DNA of 64,000 bases from assembly GCA_016721425.1 (NCBI GenBank), contig JADKID010000012.1:385882-449881 (forward strand), in the 5' to 3' direction. Of the stretch, positions 1-9,025 are shown piece by piece. Under the pieces are notes generated by a model, which was not told where the DNA came from, made no database searches, and saw nothing but the letters and a program-made list of their open reading frames with translations. Source of the stretch: Bryobacterales bacterium (GTDB taxonomy: Bacteria; Acidobacteriota; Terriglobia; Bryobacterales; Bryobacteraceae). Positions within the stretch are counted from its first letter, which is position 1, and every line of letters starts with the position of its first letter. Both the position numbers and the translations under genes were made by a program.

Positions 1-289
1 ACTTGAAATTCGCCAGCCCGTTTCCGCCCGGCAGCGGCTGCGAACACTCGGTGCCTTCATCGCTGGACGGCCGCCCCGCCAGCGTTTCCAACGCCACTTT
101 CTCCCCGCGCACATGGACGATCGTCTCGATATCCACCCGCACCCGGATCGTGCAATACCCGCTCGCCTTGTTCGCATCGTAGTCGCCCGTGCGCTTCGGC
201 GTGATGTCTGTCCACTCACCCGCCACGGCCAGGCCGCTCAGCAATCCAACTGCGATCACCGCGCGCCGCACACCCTGCCCATGCTGCAT
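1..289 (-). CDS. Small secreted protein, 5' part only
   Basis: The reverse strand has an ATG at 289 behind a strong GGAGG ribosome site, then an open frame of 96 codons that runs off the window. The first ~22 residues form a Sec signal peptide (basic start, then a VIAVGLLSGLAVAG core). The mature part has the pattern CT-x2-VRVD-x4-I-x3-G-x6-TL-x-G-x-P ending in LP-x-n-F-K. The same pattern occurs after the signal peptide of the protein at 7926-8852, so the two are paralogues. No enzymatic motif is visible. Function unknown; export is inferred from the signal peptide. Confidence 0.7.
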   Translation of the reverse strand, partial: MQHGQGVRRAVIAVGLLSGLAVAGEWTDITPKRTGDYDANKASGYCTIRVRVDIETIVHVRGEKVALETLAGRPSSDEGTECSQPLPGGNGLANFK

Positions 290-394
290 ACAGAATCCTC
301 CGCGCTCATTCTACGTCCCACGCCCGCAAAACGACAGCCCGCCGATTGCGCGCGGATTCTCCCCCCTGCTAGCGTCATAGTGTAGATCCGCACC

Positions 395-1642
395 ATGAGC
401 CAGCACCCCTCCCCCGATTGCCCGCAACGTAAGACCGTCCGTACGCGCCGCGTCGATGAGGTCACGTCGCTCCACGAAATCTTCACGCATTGCCTGCCGG
501 CCTTTGGCGGGGCGTATCTGCGCCGCATCTACAACATCCTCGATACCGCCATCGGCCAGGGTTGCCCGCTCACCCTCGCCATCGCCGGCCCCATCACCGT
601 CTCCGGCCAGCATCAGACCTGGCTCATCCCGCTGCTGGAAACCGGCTGGGTCGCCTACATCGCCGGAACCGACGCCATGTGCTACCACGACGGCCACCGC
701 TCGCTCGACGGCTGGCGCGACCCCGTCCACGAGGTGCCCATCTTCGGCGACGACGGCGCCCTGCGCGACGAGAAGACCATCCGCGTCACGGACATGGCGT
801 TTGACGAGGACGTACTGCTCGATCAGGACCGCTTCATCACTGCCCTGCTCCGCCAGCCCGAGTTTCAGAAGAAGATGAGCGGCACTGAGCTACGCAACCT
901 CCTCGGCCGCCGCTTTGGCGCGCTGGAACAGCGCAATGGCGTGGAGCCCGGCCTGCTCGCCACGTGCCACAAGCTCGGCATCCCCTTCTTCGTCGGCGCC
1001 CCTGGCGACGGCAGCGTCTTCCTCAACTCCATGAAGCTCTGGGCCATGAAGAAGGCCGGCCTGCTCGATCACTACGAGTTCGAGCTCGACATCCACGCCG
1101 AGGTCTTCGAAAGCTGCGCCTACCACTACTGGGGCCTCTTCGAATCCGAGACCAAAGCCCTGGCGACGTTCGTCCTAGGCGGCGGCGTGCCCAAGAACTT
1201 CAACCTCCAACCCGAGCCCGCCCTCGGCCAGGTGCTGGGCCTGCCTGATGTCACCGGCTATCACTTCGACGTCCAGATCGTCAGCTCGCCCGTCACCGAC
1301 GGCTCGCTTTCTTCGTGCTTTCCCGCCGAGGCCGTCACCTGGGGCAAGGTGGATCGCCACGTCTACCACCAGACCACCGAATCCATGCAGGCCGATTACT
1401 CCATCGTCCTGCCCTTCCTCATCAAGGCTCTGCTCGACAACCGCGCCCGCTACGAGCGCCTCCGCGACGAGCTAGGCGAGGAGCATCTCTTCGCCAGCCA
1501 CCCCCAGGCCAAGGGCTACCTGCGCTCGCGCGATGGCTACCGGCTCTACGACAAGCGCGACGAGCTCACTGAAAAGCTCCGCCTCGCCGTGAAGGACAAC
1601 AAGGAGTGGCTGGCTGGGACGCTCGATTACCCGTTGGCCTGA
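395..1642 (+). CDS. Deoxyhypusine synthase-like (homospermidine synthase-type) protein
   Basis: A 415-residue protein of the deoxyhypusine synthase superfamily. The family moves the aminobutyl group of spermidine through an NAD-dependent imine on a lysine. Visible family motifs are GGGVPKNF (~262-269), TDGSLSSC (~301-308) and AVTWGKVD with the candidate catalytic Lys318. Bacteria lack eIF5A, and bacterial members are usually linked to homospermidine or other polyamine synthesis, so the eukaryotic name should not be taken literally. Its last 16 bases overlap the convergent membrane-protein gene. It is cytoplasmic with no signal peptide. Family membership is clear; the exact substrate is inferred. 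Confidence 0.85.
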   Translation: MSQHPSPDCPQRKTVRTRRVDEVTSLHEIFTHCLPAFGGAYLRRIYNILDTAIGQGCPLTLAIAGPITVSGQHQTWLIPLLETGWVAYIAGTDAMCYHDGHRSLDGWRDPVHEVPIFGDDGALRDEKTIRVTDMAFDEDVLLDQDRFITALLRQPEFQKKMSGTELRNLLGRRFGALEQRNGVEPGLLATCHKLGIPFFVGAPGDGSVFLNSMKLWAMKKAGLLDHYEFELDIHAEVFESCAYHYWGLFESETKALATFVLGGGVPKNFNLQPEPALGQVLGLPDVTGYHFDVQIVSSPVTDGSLSSCFPAEAVTWGKVDRHVYHQTTESMQADYSIVLPFLIKALLDNRARYERLRDELGEEHLFASHPQAKGYLRSRDGYRLYDKRDELTEKLRLAVKDNKEWLAGTLDYPLA

Positions 1643-2145
1643 TCGTCGTCGTCCTTGAACAACGTCCGCGTGTTCGCCCACAATCCCGGCCTCTCCAACT
1701 GACCCCATCGATAGGCCAGCCACAGCGAGACCAGGCCCAACGGCCGCGCCACCACGCCGGCCCACCGCCACCCTGTCGCGCTCGCCACCAGCCATGCCAG
1801 CGCCTCGGCCATCAACCAGCCGCCGCCCACCCAGGCAAACGCCACCCACTGATTCCGGGTCGGCCCCAGCCCAGTCCCCCGCATCGCGCGGACCTCCCCC
1901 AAATACCGCCACCAGAAAAACGCGGCCCCAGCCAGCAACACAAACCCCAACCCCGGCCCGCCCGCCCGGCACAACTCCACCCACGGCACGCTCGCCGGCA
2001 GGCACACGAATACCGAAGCCGAGAAGAACACTCCCAACCCCGCGTAGATCCCCCGCCGCCGCAACCGTTCCTGCACACCGCGCCAAGCCCGCATCTCCAG
2101 CTCCGGCGAAGGCCCCGGATCACCAGTGAGAATGGTCTCTCTCAT
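1627..2145 (-). CDS. Membrane protein coupled to ECF sigma factor (copy B)
   Basis: A 172-residue protein with about four hydrophobic segments (roughly 33-52, 62-81, 100-123 and 128-148) and an acidic tail ending near DDDDQ. Its ATG overlaps the stop of the upstream ECF sigma gene by 4 bp (ATGA), so the pair is probably translationally coupled. By position it could be the anti-sigma partner, but the zinc-binding HxxxCxxC of ZAS-type anti-sigma factors is absent. It is homologous to the protein at 2664-3182 and of identical length. The two have diverged much more than their sigma partners; shared points include the ETIL start, AxFFWWR and RGTGL. Function is inferred from context only. Confidence 0.75.
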   Translation of the reverse strand: MRETILTGDPGPSPELEMRAWRGVQERLRRRGIYAGLGVFFSASVFVCLPASVPWVELCRAGGPGLGFVLLAGAAFFWWRYLGEVRAMRGTGLGPTRNQWVAFAWVGGGWLMAEALAWLVASATGWRWAGVVARPLGLVSLWLAYRWGQLERPGLWANTRTLFKDDDDQANG

Positions 2146-2612
2146 CGCACACTCCTCAACCGCTCTCTCGCTCGATGGACTTTGGTTCGCGCCGTCGCTG
2201 CCTCAATGCCCAGCATCACGGCGATTTCGTTGTAGGGAAGTTCATGTTCAACGTGCAGCAGCAGCGCCGCGCGGTCCACCTCGGGCAGTGCCTGCAACTC
2301 CGCCAGCACGGCCCGTAGTTCGTCGCGTGTGTCTTGACCCGATCCGCCGGCTACCACCTCCGGCATCTCGCCACGACGCCGCTCCCGCCGCCACTGCTGC
2401 CGGTAGAGATTGCGCACGATCGTCAGCAGGTAAGCGCGCACGGAGCTCAACTGCACACGGTTGCCCGCCTCCCAGATCCGCAGGAACGCCTCCGCCGTCA
2501 GATCGTCCGCCTCTGCCGCGCTACCGCTCAAGCCGAGCGCAAAGCGGTAGACCGCGCGCGAATGATCGCGATACAGATCGTTGAACCCGCCGGCGCTCTG
2601 CACAACATCCAT
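2142..2612 (-). CDS. ECF RNA polymerase sigma factor (copy B)
   Basis: A 156-residue ECF sigma factor. Region 2 lies at ~10-75 (FNDLYRDHSRAVYRFALG, AEAFLRIW, VRAYLLTIVRN). Region 4 lies at ~105-156 (LPEVDRAALLLHVEHEL, then the helix-turn-helix IAVMLGIEAATARTKVHRARERL). There is no C-terminal extension. It is about three-quarters or more identical to the sigma at 3179-3649, and the 25 or so bases before both start codons are also conserved. It starts 51 bp after the upstream membrane-protein gene and overlaps the next gene by 4 bp. It probably directs RNA polymerase to a small stress or envelope regulon; the signal is unknown. Confidence 0.9.
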   Translation of the reverse strand: MDVVQSAGGFNDLYRDHSRAVYRFALGLSGSAAEADDLTAEAFLRIWEAGNRVQLSSVRAYLLTIVRNLYRQQWRRERRRGEMPEVVAGGSGQDTRDELRAVLAELQALPEVDRAALLLHVEHELPYNEIAVMLGIEAATARTKVHRARERLRSVR

Positions 2613-2663
2613 CTCACTAGACGATATCCGCTCGGGCGCCGATTGTTCGTCGCGATACCGGAA

Positions 2664-3182
2664 TTATTGCTTTTCTTCGTCGTCCGGTGCCGGGAAGAGC
2701 GTCTGGACCGTCTTCACCTCGGAGACCGGCATGACCTGCCGCAGCTTCTCCCCCAACCAGACAGCGGCAAAGCCGCCTACCGGGAAGATTGGGAATTGAG
2801 AGTTGGTATCCCGCCATCCGTGGGCCAGCGCCGAGGCCGCTTCGCCGATCAGTGCGCCACCAGCCAGCCAGGCCAGCCTCGGCCAGATGCCCCGCTCTGG
2901 CGGGAGCCCCGTGCCGCGCAGATCGCGGCACGCCTGCACAAACCGCCACCAGAAGTACGCTCCGGCCGCCAGCAACGCCGTCGCCACCCACATCCCGCCC
3001 GCCTGGATCATCTCCACCAGCGGATGGCGCACCGAGGTCGCGCTGAAGACGAGGGTTGTGAAGAAGACAGCCAACGCGACATTGACTGTCTTGGCTCGCA
3101 GCGCGGCCCGCGTTCGCCGCAGCGATTCCAACTCCAGGCCCTCGCGGCGCTCCAGATTGACAGGCAGAATCGTCTCTTTCAT
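2664..3182 (-). CDS. Membrane protein coupled to ECF sigma factor (copy A)
   Basis: A 172-residue paralogue of the 1627-2145 protein with about four hydrophobic stretches (near 33-50, 64-82, 100-118 and 130-145) and an acidic C-terminus ending in DDEEKQ. It overlaps the stop codon of the sigma gene at 3179-3649 by 4 bp (ATGA). It may be a membrane-bound regulator of that sigma factor, but it has no recognisable anti-sigma zinc-finger motif. Its sequence differs strongly from copy B in the loops and in the last third. Confidence 0.75.
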   Translation of the reverse strand: MKETILPVNLERREGLELESLRRTRAALRAKTVNVALAVFFTTLVFSATSVRHPLVEMIQAGGMWVATALLAAGAYFWWRFVQACRDLRGTGLPPERGIWPRLAWLAGGALIGEAASALAHGWRDTNSQFPIFPVGGFAAVWLGEKLRQVMPVSEVKTVQTLFPAPDDEEKQ

Positions 3183-3649
3183 CGCACACTCCTCAGGCGC
3201 TCTCGCGCCCGATGCACTTTAGTTCGTGCCGTGGATGCGTCAATGCCCAGCATCACGGCAATCTGGTGATACGGCAGTTCATGCTCGACGTGCAGCAAGA
3301 GCGCGGCACGGTCCAACTCCGGCAGCGCCTGCAATTCCGCCAGCACCGCCCTCAGTTCATCCCGCGTGTCCTGACCGCATCTGCCGGCTACCTCTTTGGG
3401 CATTTCGCCATGATGCCGCTCATGCCGCCATCGAGCCCGGTAGAGATTCCGCACGATTGTGAGCAAGTAGGCCCGCACGGTGCCGAGTTGGACCCGCTCG
3501 CCCGCCTGCCAGATCCGGGCGAACGCTTCGGCCGAGAGATCCTCAGCCTCTGCCGCGTTCCCGCTCAAGCCAAGCGCGAATCGATAGACCGCCTGAGAGT
3601 GTTCGCCGTATAGGTCACCGAAACTCGCATGACTGGGCGGAGCATCCAT
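3179..3649 (-). CDS. ECF RNA polymerase sigma factor (copy A)
   Basis: A 156-residue ECF sigma factor with region 2 (FGDLYGEHSQAVYRFALG, AEAFARIW, VRAYLLTIVRNLY) and region 4 (LPELDRAALLLHVEHEL, IAVMLGIDASTARTKVHRARERL). It begins 45 bp after the argS stop codon, so argS, this gene and the following three may form one minus-strand transcript. It is the twin of 2142-2612; identity is nearly complete from about residue 100 onward, including the DNA-binding helices, so both may recognise the same promoters. Confidence 0.9.
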   Translation of the reverse strand: MDAPPSHASFGDLYGEHSQAVYRFALGLSGNAAEAEDLSAEAFARIWQAGERVQLGTVRAYLLTIVRNLYRARWRHERHHGEMPKEVAGRCGQDTRDELRAVLAELQALPELDRAALLLHVEHELPYHQIAVMLGIDASTARTKVHRARERLRSVR

Positions 3650-3694
3650 CTCACTAGAGGATATTCACTCGCGCCGCAGTTGTTCCCGCCAGCC

Positions 3695-5653
3695 CTACAT
3701 ATATTCCGGAACCGGTATCCCCAGCACGTTCTCCAGCGTCTCCTGCAATTGCCGCTGGAAGTACACCGCCAGCCACAGCAGAAACGTGCGCTTCTCCGCG
3801 TTCTCTTCCGCCAGGATCGGATAGTCGTGGTAAAACGCATTGAACGCCTGCGCCAACTGGAACGCATACCGCGCCATCGCCGCCGGCTCGCCCACGCTCA
3901 ACGCTGATTCCAGCGCCTTGCCCGATTTCGACGCCGCCAGCAGCAGTTGCCAGAAGTTCTCCTCGCCCAGTTGCCGCGCCATCCAGGCCTCGTCCAGCAC
4001 CGCCGCGAAGTCCGGCAACACCTCGCCCCGCTCCGCCAGCTTCCTCAGGATGTTGCGCGCCCGCACCGCCGCATATTGGACATACGGCCCCGTCTCCCCC
4101 TCAAAGCTCAACGCCTCCTGCAAGTCGAAGGCGATCACCGTATTCCGCGTGAACTTCAAAAGGAAATACCGCAGCGCCCCAATCGAGATCTGCGTGGCGA
4201 TCTTCGCCCGCTCCTCCTCCGGCTTGCCCTCGTGCCGCGAATCCACCTCCACCCGCGCCTTCTCGATCAGCTTATCGATCAGGTCGTCCGCCTTCACGCC
4301 CAGGCCCTTGCGCCCGCTCACTTCCACATACGGCTTCTTCTTGTCCTCTTCCGAGAGCGGAATCCCCAGTTCCACACAAGTCCGCGGCGACAGCGCCACC
4401 ATCTCGTACGAGAAGTGAATCGAATGTTCTGCCTGATCCGTGTATCCCAGCGCCCGCAGCCCCGCCACCACAACGTCCTGCAAATAGGACTGCCGCGAGT
4501 CGATCACGTTGTACACCTCGGTGCCGCCGCCGAAATGCAGCCCCTCCTGCGCCGCCGTATCCGTCGCCACGTACACCACGTGCCCATCCGGATACGTCCG
4601 CAGCGGCCTGTAATGGAAGTCCTTCCCGAGCAGACCGAACTTCCACATCTGATACGCGATGTCCTTGCCGACGTACGTCACCGTGCCGTTAGACCGCACG
4701 ATCACCTTCGAATCGTCGTCCGTCTCATCGCCCGTGGCCGATTCCCGGAAGTGGCCCGCCGCCATCACCCAGCAGCCCTTGTTCTTCCCTTCCTCGACGA
4801 AGTAGATCGCGCCCCGTTCCTTCAGCTGCTCATACGCCGTCGCCCAAAACTGCAAGTGCAGGATCTCGCTCTCGCGCGGCAGCACGTCATAGCCGATCCC
4901 CAGCCGCCACATCGTCGTCAGGTGGCACTCCACCACCGCGTCCGCCACCACGTGGGCCAACTCGGCAATCTCACCCACGCCCTGCTCGATCTCGTGCAGC
5001 GTGTCTTTCCGCCACTGAATCGCCTCCGGATGCCCGCCATAGTAGGCCGAAGTGCGCGCATACAAATCCCAGCAGTAGTAGTCAAACCGCTCGCTCGCGA
5101 TCAGCGCCTGCACGTCCGCCAGCGACTTCTTCTCCAGATAGTGGAAGCCCACCACCACGTCGGCCACCTGCACGCCCGTGTTGTCGATGTAGTTCTGCAC
5201 CTCCACGGTGCGCCCCATGCCCCGCAGCATCCGCACAAACGTATCGCCCAGGACAGAGTTCCGCAGATGCCCGATGTGCGCCGCCTTGTTCGGGTTGATG
5301 TTGGTGTGCTCGACGATCGTCTTGCCGGCCGTGGCCGCCGCCGCCACGTCCCCGCCCGCCAGCAGACCCATCGCATACGCGCCGCGGTCCAACCGCACGT
5401 TCAGATACCCGCCGCCGGCCACCTCAACGCTCGCAATGCCCGGGATCGCCGGCAGATTCGCCGCAATCTCCTCCGCAATCGCGCGCGGAGCCTTCTTCAT
5501 CGCCTTGGCCAGAGAAAACGCCACCGGCAGCGCCAGTTCCCCGAAAGACGCCTGCTTCGGTTGCTCGATCACAACCGCCATCTCCACCCCGTACCGAGCC
5601 TTCAGAAAACCGGCCACACCATCCCGCAAACGAGCCTCGACCACATGAAACAC
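3695..5653 (-). CDS. argS: Arginyl-tRNA synthetase
   Basis: Class I aminoacyl-tRNA synthetase that charges tRNA-Arg in the cytoplasm. It has an N-terminal Add1-like domain with GGGYLNVRL (~80-88), the catalytic signature NPNKAAHIGHLRNS with HIGH at ~126-129, and a C-terminal DALR anticodon-binding helical domain ending in LGIPVPEYM. At 652 residues it is longer than the usual 550-590; the extra length is in the catalytic half, as in ArgRS of several other phyla. There is no canonical KMSK, as is common in ArgRS. The start is the ATG at 5653, and the divergent FAD oxidoreductase begins 66 bp away. Confidence 0.95.
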   Translation of the reverse strand: MFHVVEARLRDGVAGFLKARYGVEMAVVIEQPKQASFGELALPVAFSLAKAMKKAPRAIAEEIAANLPAIPGIASVEVAGGGYLNVRLDRGAYAMGLLAGGDVAAAATAGKTIVEHTNINPNKAAHIGHLRNSVLGDTFVRMLRGMGRTVEVQNYIDNTGVQVADVVVGFHYLEKKSLADVQALIASERFDYYCWDLYARTSAYYGGHPEAIQWRKDTLHEIEQGVGEIAELAHVVADAVVECHLTTMWRLGIGYDVLPRESEILHLQFWATAYEQLKERGAIYFVEEGKNKGCWVMAAGHFRESATGDETDDDSKVIVRSNGTVTYVGKDIAYQMWKFGLLGKDFHYRPLRTYPDGHVVYVATDTAAQEGLHFGGGTEVYNVIDSRQSYLQDVVVAGLRALGYTDQAEHSIHFSYEMVALSPRTCVELGIPLSEEDKKKPYVEVSGRKGLGVKADDLIDKLIEKARVEVDSRHEGKPEEERAKIATQISIGALRYFLLKFTRNTVIAFDLQEALSFEGETGPYVQYAAVRARNILRKLAERGEVLPDFAAVLDEAWMARQLGEENFWQLLLAASKSGKALESALSVGEPAAMARYAFQLAQAFNAFYHDYPILAEENAEKRTFLLWLAVYFQRQLQETLENVLGIPVPEYM

Positions 5654-5719
5654 AGCGATAATCCTCTAGTTCGAGTGTATCGGAAACACGGCGAGCCGAG
5701 ACCATGTAACCTTGTCAGC

Positions 5720-7573
5720 ATGACCGTGACCCGCCGCACCCTGCTCCAAGCTTCGGCCGCACTCGCGCTCGGCGCCAGCGCCCCTCTTGCGAAACAGAAG
5801 ACCGACGTCGCCATCTACGGCGCCACGCCGGGCGGCATCGCGGCCGCGGTCGCCGCGGCCCGGCTCGGGCGCACCGTATTGCTGTGCGCGCTGGAGGACC
5901 ACATCGGCGGCATCGTCTCCAACGGCCTCACCAACGCAGACATCGGCAAGCGGCCGGCGGTAGGCGGCCTGTTCTACGAATTCACGCGCCGGGTGGTCCG
6001 CTACTACGAGGAGATGGACCTGGGCAACCCCGCGCAGCCCAACGTGAAGCTCTGCCGCGACGGCTACTGGTATGAGGCCAATGCCGCCGAGCGCATTTTT
6101 CAAAAGATGATCGCGGGCGAGCAGGGGCGCATCCGCCTGCTGCTCAGCCACGAGTTGAAGCGCGCCATGGTGACGGACAACCGGCTGAATGCAATGGTGC
6201 TCGAAAACGGCCAGGGCGCGCCGGTGGAGGTGGAGGCAGCGGTCTTCATCGACGCCACCTACGAAGGCGATCTTGCCGCCATGGCAGGAGCGCCGCTCCG
6301 CACCGGCAGGGAGGGCCGCTCCGAGTACAACGAGCCCCACGCCGGCCGCATCTACATGAAGTTCCGCGGCACGGAACTGTTGCCCGGCTCCACCGGCGAG
6401 GCCGACAACGCGACGCAGTCCTACTGCTTCCGCTTCCACGTCACCAACCTACCGGCGAAGCGGGTGCCCATTGAAAAGCCGCAGGGCTACAACCGCGACG
6501 ACTACCGCTGGGTGCTGGAGGACGTCCGCGCCGGCCGCGCGACGAAGTTCCGCGACATCATCCAGGTCTACCCGATGCCGAACGGCCGCTTTGAGCTGAA
6601 CAGCGACCACGTCAACCCGGAGACGGGAGTACCGAAGGAATCGCTCGACCTGGCGGAGGTGTGCTGGGAATGGCCCACCGCCACTCCAGCGCGACGGCGC
6701 GAGATCTACCAGCGCTACCTGACGCACAACGTGGGGATGCTCTGGCTGCTGCAGAACGATCCCGAGGTGCCTCAGGCCATGCGCGAGGATGCGCGGCAGT
6801 ACGGCTGGCATCGCGACGAATGGACGGCCAACGGCCACATGCCGCGCCAGGTCTACGTGCGGCAGGGCCGGCGCATCCTGGGCGACTACGTACTCACCGA
6901 GCGCGATGCCGAGCTGGACCCCGAACTGGAGCGCACGCGGGTGCGGCCGGACAGCATCGCGGTGATCGAGTGGGCCTTCGACCCGCACGCGCATCATCGC
7001 TACGACCCCGCCCACCCGGGCGTGCGGGAGGGCTACGTTTTCGTGGACCACGCGCCGTTCCAGGTGCCGTACGGAGTACTGGCGCCGCGCCGCATCGATG
7101 GACTGCTGGTGCCGGTGGCGTGCTCGTGCAGCCATGTGGCGTACAATGCGCTACGCATGGAGCCGGTGTTCATGGCTCTGGGCGAGGCGTGCGGGATCGG
7201 CGCGCACCTGGCCATCCGAGACAAGGTCCCGGTGCGGCGCGCGCCGGTGGCGGAGTTGCAGGCGATGCTGGTGGAGCGGCGCGGGGTCATCACCTACTAC
7301 GAGGACCTGGCGTTCACCGACCCGGCCTTCGCCGCCTTCCAGTGGCTGGGCGCGCGGGGCTTGAACCCCGGGTACAAGGCAGAGAAATCGCGCCGGATCA
7401 GTAGAGCCGAAGCGGAAGCGAAGCTGGCGCGGATCGCCAAGTACAACGGAAAAGCGGACGGGGCCGCCGGTGTGCTGCCGGACGGCCCCGTGGGTCTGGA
7501 GGAGTTCGCCGCGCGAGTGTACCAGGCGTTGCGGGGAGGCTCGCAGCGAACCGCGGCCAGCGGCCAGCCTTAG
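5720..7573 (+). CDS. Tat-exported FAD-dependent oxidoreductase
   Basis: A 617-residue protein starting at the ATG at 5720 with a Tat-like leader (TRRTLLQ followed by a hydrophobic stretch). The open frame extends far upstream only because it lies opposite argS. An N-terminal FAD-binding Rossmann motif, VAIYGATPGGIAAAVAAARLG, begins near residue 30, and the body matches the FAD_oxidored family of acidobacteria and planctomycetes (FIDATYEGDLAAMAG; later LLVPVACSCSHVAYNALRMEP). Substrates in this family are mostly unknown and may be sugars or sugar alcohols. Its GC skew is more G-rich than that of its neighbours. Confidence 0.85.
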   Translation: MTVTRRTLLQASAALALGASAPLAKQKTDVAIYGATPGGIAAAVAAARLGRTVLLCALEDHIGGIVSNGLTNADIGKRPAVGGLFYEFTRRVVRYYEEMDLGNPAQPNVKLCRDGYWYEANAAERIFQKMIAGEQGRIRLLLSHELKRAMVTDNRLNAMVLENGQGAPVEVEAAVFIDATYEGDLAAMAGAPLRTGREGRSEYNEPHAGRIYMKFRGTELLPGSTGEADNATQSYCFRFHVTNLPAKRVPIEKPQGYNRDDYRWVLEDVRAGRATKFRDIIQVYPMPNGRFELNSDHVNPETGVPKESLDLAEVCWEWPTATPARRREIYQRYLTHNVGMLWLLQNDPEVPQAMREDARQYGWHRDEWTANGHMPRQVYVRQGRRILGDYVLTERDAELDPELERTRVRPDSIAVIEWAFDPHAHHRYDPAHPGVREGYVFVDHAPFQVPYGVLAPRRIDGLLVPVACSCSHVAYNALRMEPVFMALGEACGIGAHLAIRDKVPVRRAPVAELQAMLVERRGVITYYEDLAFTDPAFAAFQWLGARGLNPGYKAEKSRRISRAEAEAKLARIAKYNGKADGAAGVLPDGPVGLEEFAARVYQALRGGSQRTAASGQP

Positions 7574-7925
7574 GTACCCTGCCACCCCTCCATCGAAGAC
7601 CATGCCTCGTCGCCACATGCCAGGCTCACGGGCAACCGCTCCCTTACGGTCAGGGCTCCGAAACAGCTTTCGCGTTCGCAACACCGTCGCATTCACAACG
7701 CTCTCGAGTTGGCGAAACTGCCGGTTTTGGGGCGAATTGCTTAACAGCCGTCGTCCGGGTTAAGAACCGATAATCGGGAGCCGTTAGCCAACTGCAAATC
7801 CGGCCGCACTTCACCCCTCCGCTACCAGCCCGGAGCAAAAGAGCGCATCCGCTATTTGGTCTCCGCGAACTGCGAGGCCAGGCAGGCTGCCCCCCGCCTG
7901 GAGGCACCTTGCCGGGCAATGCAGT
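7574..7925. other. Intergenic stretch without a convincing gene
   Basis: About 350 bases between two convergent genes. Short open frames are present on both strands, but none has a ribosome site, a signal peptide or a recognisable motif. Around 7640-7670 the run CCGCTCCCTTACGGTCAGGG-like followed by GCTCCGAAAC resembles a degenerate dispersed intergenic sequence; I cannot verify copies elsewhere. No clear hairpin terminator was found. Confidence 0.5.
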
Positions 7926-8852
7926 CTACTTGCGGAAGTCGGTGATCTGGCCGTTCGAGCCAACCATGCACTGGCCGGAGCGGAACTGGCCGTTCTTGCG
8001 GGCCTGCCAGTTGATCATGTAGCTGCTGTTACCCGGGTCCATTCCGTGCTGCACACGGACCTCGCTGGACCCCACCATCAGGCGGCGTTCCACTTCCCTT
8101 TCGCAAACAGAAAGTGCCTCGTTCGGCGAAACGCGGGAATTGTAGCCGCCATTGTTGATGTTAAAGTTGCTGAGACGCCCGGTGTTGGTAACCGAGCAAG
8201 TGCCGGATTCCGAATTGCCCGAGTAGCTCCGGAATGAGAAGGAGAGGTCATAGTTGTCGGATCGGCCGCCCATGGACGCGCGCTGGACAGAGACGCTGTT
8301 CGGGTTGATGTTGCGAACGCGGGCAACCTGGTCACGGCACACGCGGACCGCTTCCTTGTAGTCGATGCCGCGATTGGAATTGTTGTTGCCCCAGCCATCA
8401 TCCCAGCCGGTGCCACCTGAGGACCAGTTGCCGCCGCCGCCCCAGTTGGAGTCGCCGCCGGACCAGAAAATGTCTCCGGTGTAGCCCTCGCTCCCGCCTT
8501 TGGGATCTTCAATCCGGATGACTGCCACGCCGCCGCTGCCCCGCGGGTCACGCGCCAGCGATTGCCTGCCGCGGCCATCCACGCCTTTGAAACGAAAATC
8601 GTGGGGATTGTTGGGAAGCGCGCTGCCGCAGTCCAGCCGGACCCACGTGGCGGGATTTCCCTCCAGGGTGCGGATGATTCCGTAGTCACCGTGGATTTCG
8701 ATCTCTGCCACTCCATCCACGCGCACCTCAAACGTGCACTTGTTTTCGCCTCCACGGATGTTGGCGCGGATTCGATTGTATTGCGCGCTGACCGGCAGGG
8801 CCAGAGTGGCCACGGCCAGCAGACCGAAAATAGCGCTCCTGTGTTTCATCAT
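7926..8852 (-). CDS. Secreted protein with Gly/Asn/Trp-rich linker and two Cys-pair repeats
   Basis: A 308-residue exported protein with a signal peptide at 1-23 (ends PVSAQ). Residues ~25-115 form a domain shared with the partial protein at 1-289 (CTFEVRVD, TLEGNP, LDCGSALPN, FRFKG). A linker at ~130-165 is rich in G, N, W and S. Two C-terminal repeats of ~65 residues follow: one begins near EAVRVCRDQV and ends GTCSVTNTGRLSNFN, the other begins near EALSVCEREV and ends GQCMVGSNGQITDFR. Each repeat has one Cys at its start and one near its end, suggesting a disulfide. The repeats resemble small secreted beta-sheet domains. No enzyme motif; function unknown. Confidence 0.8.
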   Translation of the reverse strand: MMKHRSAIFGLLAVATLALPVSAQYNRIRANIRGGENKCTFEVRVDGVAEIEIHGDYGIIRTLEGNPATWVRLDCGSALPNNPHDFRFKGVDGRGRQSLARDPRGSGGVAVIRIEDPKGGSEGYTGDIFWSGGDSNWGGGGNWSSGGTGWDDGWGNNNSNRGIDYKEAVRVCRDQVARVRNINPNSVSVQRASMGGRSDNYDLSFSFRSYSGNSESGTCSVTNTGRLSNFNINNGGYNSRVSPNEALSVCEREVERRLMVGSSEVRVQHGMDPGNSSYMINWQARKNGQFRSGQCMVGSNGQITDFRK

Positions 8853-9025
8853 TGGGTTTCCTTTCTGTCAGCCTTGGCCCGGGGGATAGAAAGCCCCGCC
8901 CCGGCAATCCTCCATAGGCTAATAAGGACTCTGCCCCTTCGCTATCCGATTTCCGCAAACGGTCTTCCGCAAACCTGGGACTGCCCACACGCCCAATCTC
9001 CGACCCATTTGGTCCTAGATTGCGC

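Larger units (their letters stand above)
1627..3676. repeat. Tandem duplication of a sigma/membrane-protein unit
   Basis: Two adjacent units of about 1.03 kb, 1627-2640 and 2664-3676, each hold a 156-aa ECF sigma gene and a 172-aa membrane-protein gene joined by the same ATGA overlap. The leader just before each sigma start is conserved: CTCACTAGA-x-GATAT on the plus strand at 2613-2626 and 3650-3663. The duplication therefore included the ribosome-binding region. Similarity is high across the sigma genes and low across the membrane-protein genes. Confidence 0.85.

Noticed and set aside
3947..5719. Long open frame on the plus strand upstream of the FAD oxidoreductase
   Set aside because: It lies opposite argS, is arginine/histidine/proline-rich and has no family features; the real oxidoreductase start is at 5720.
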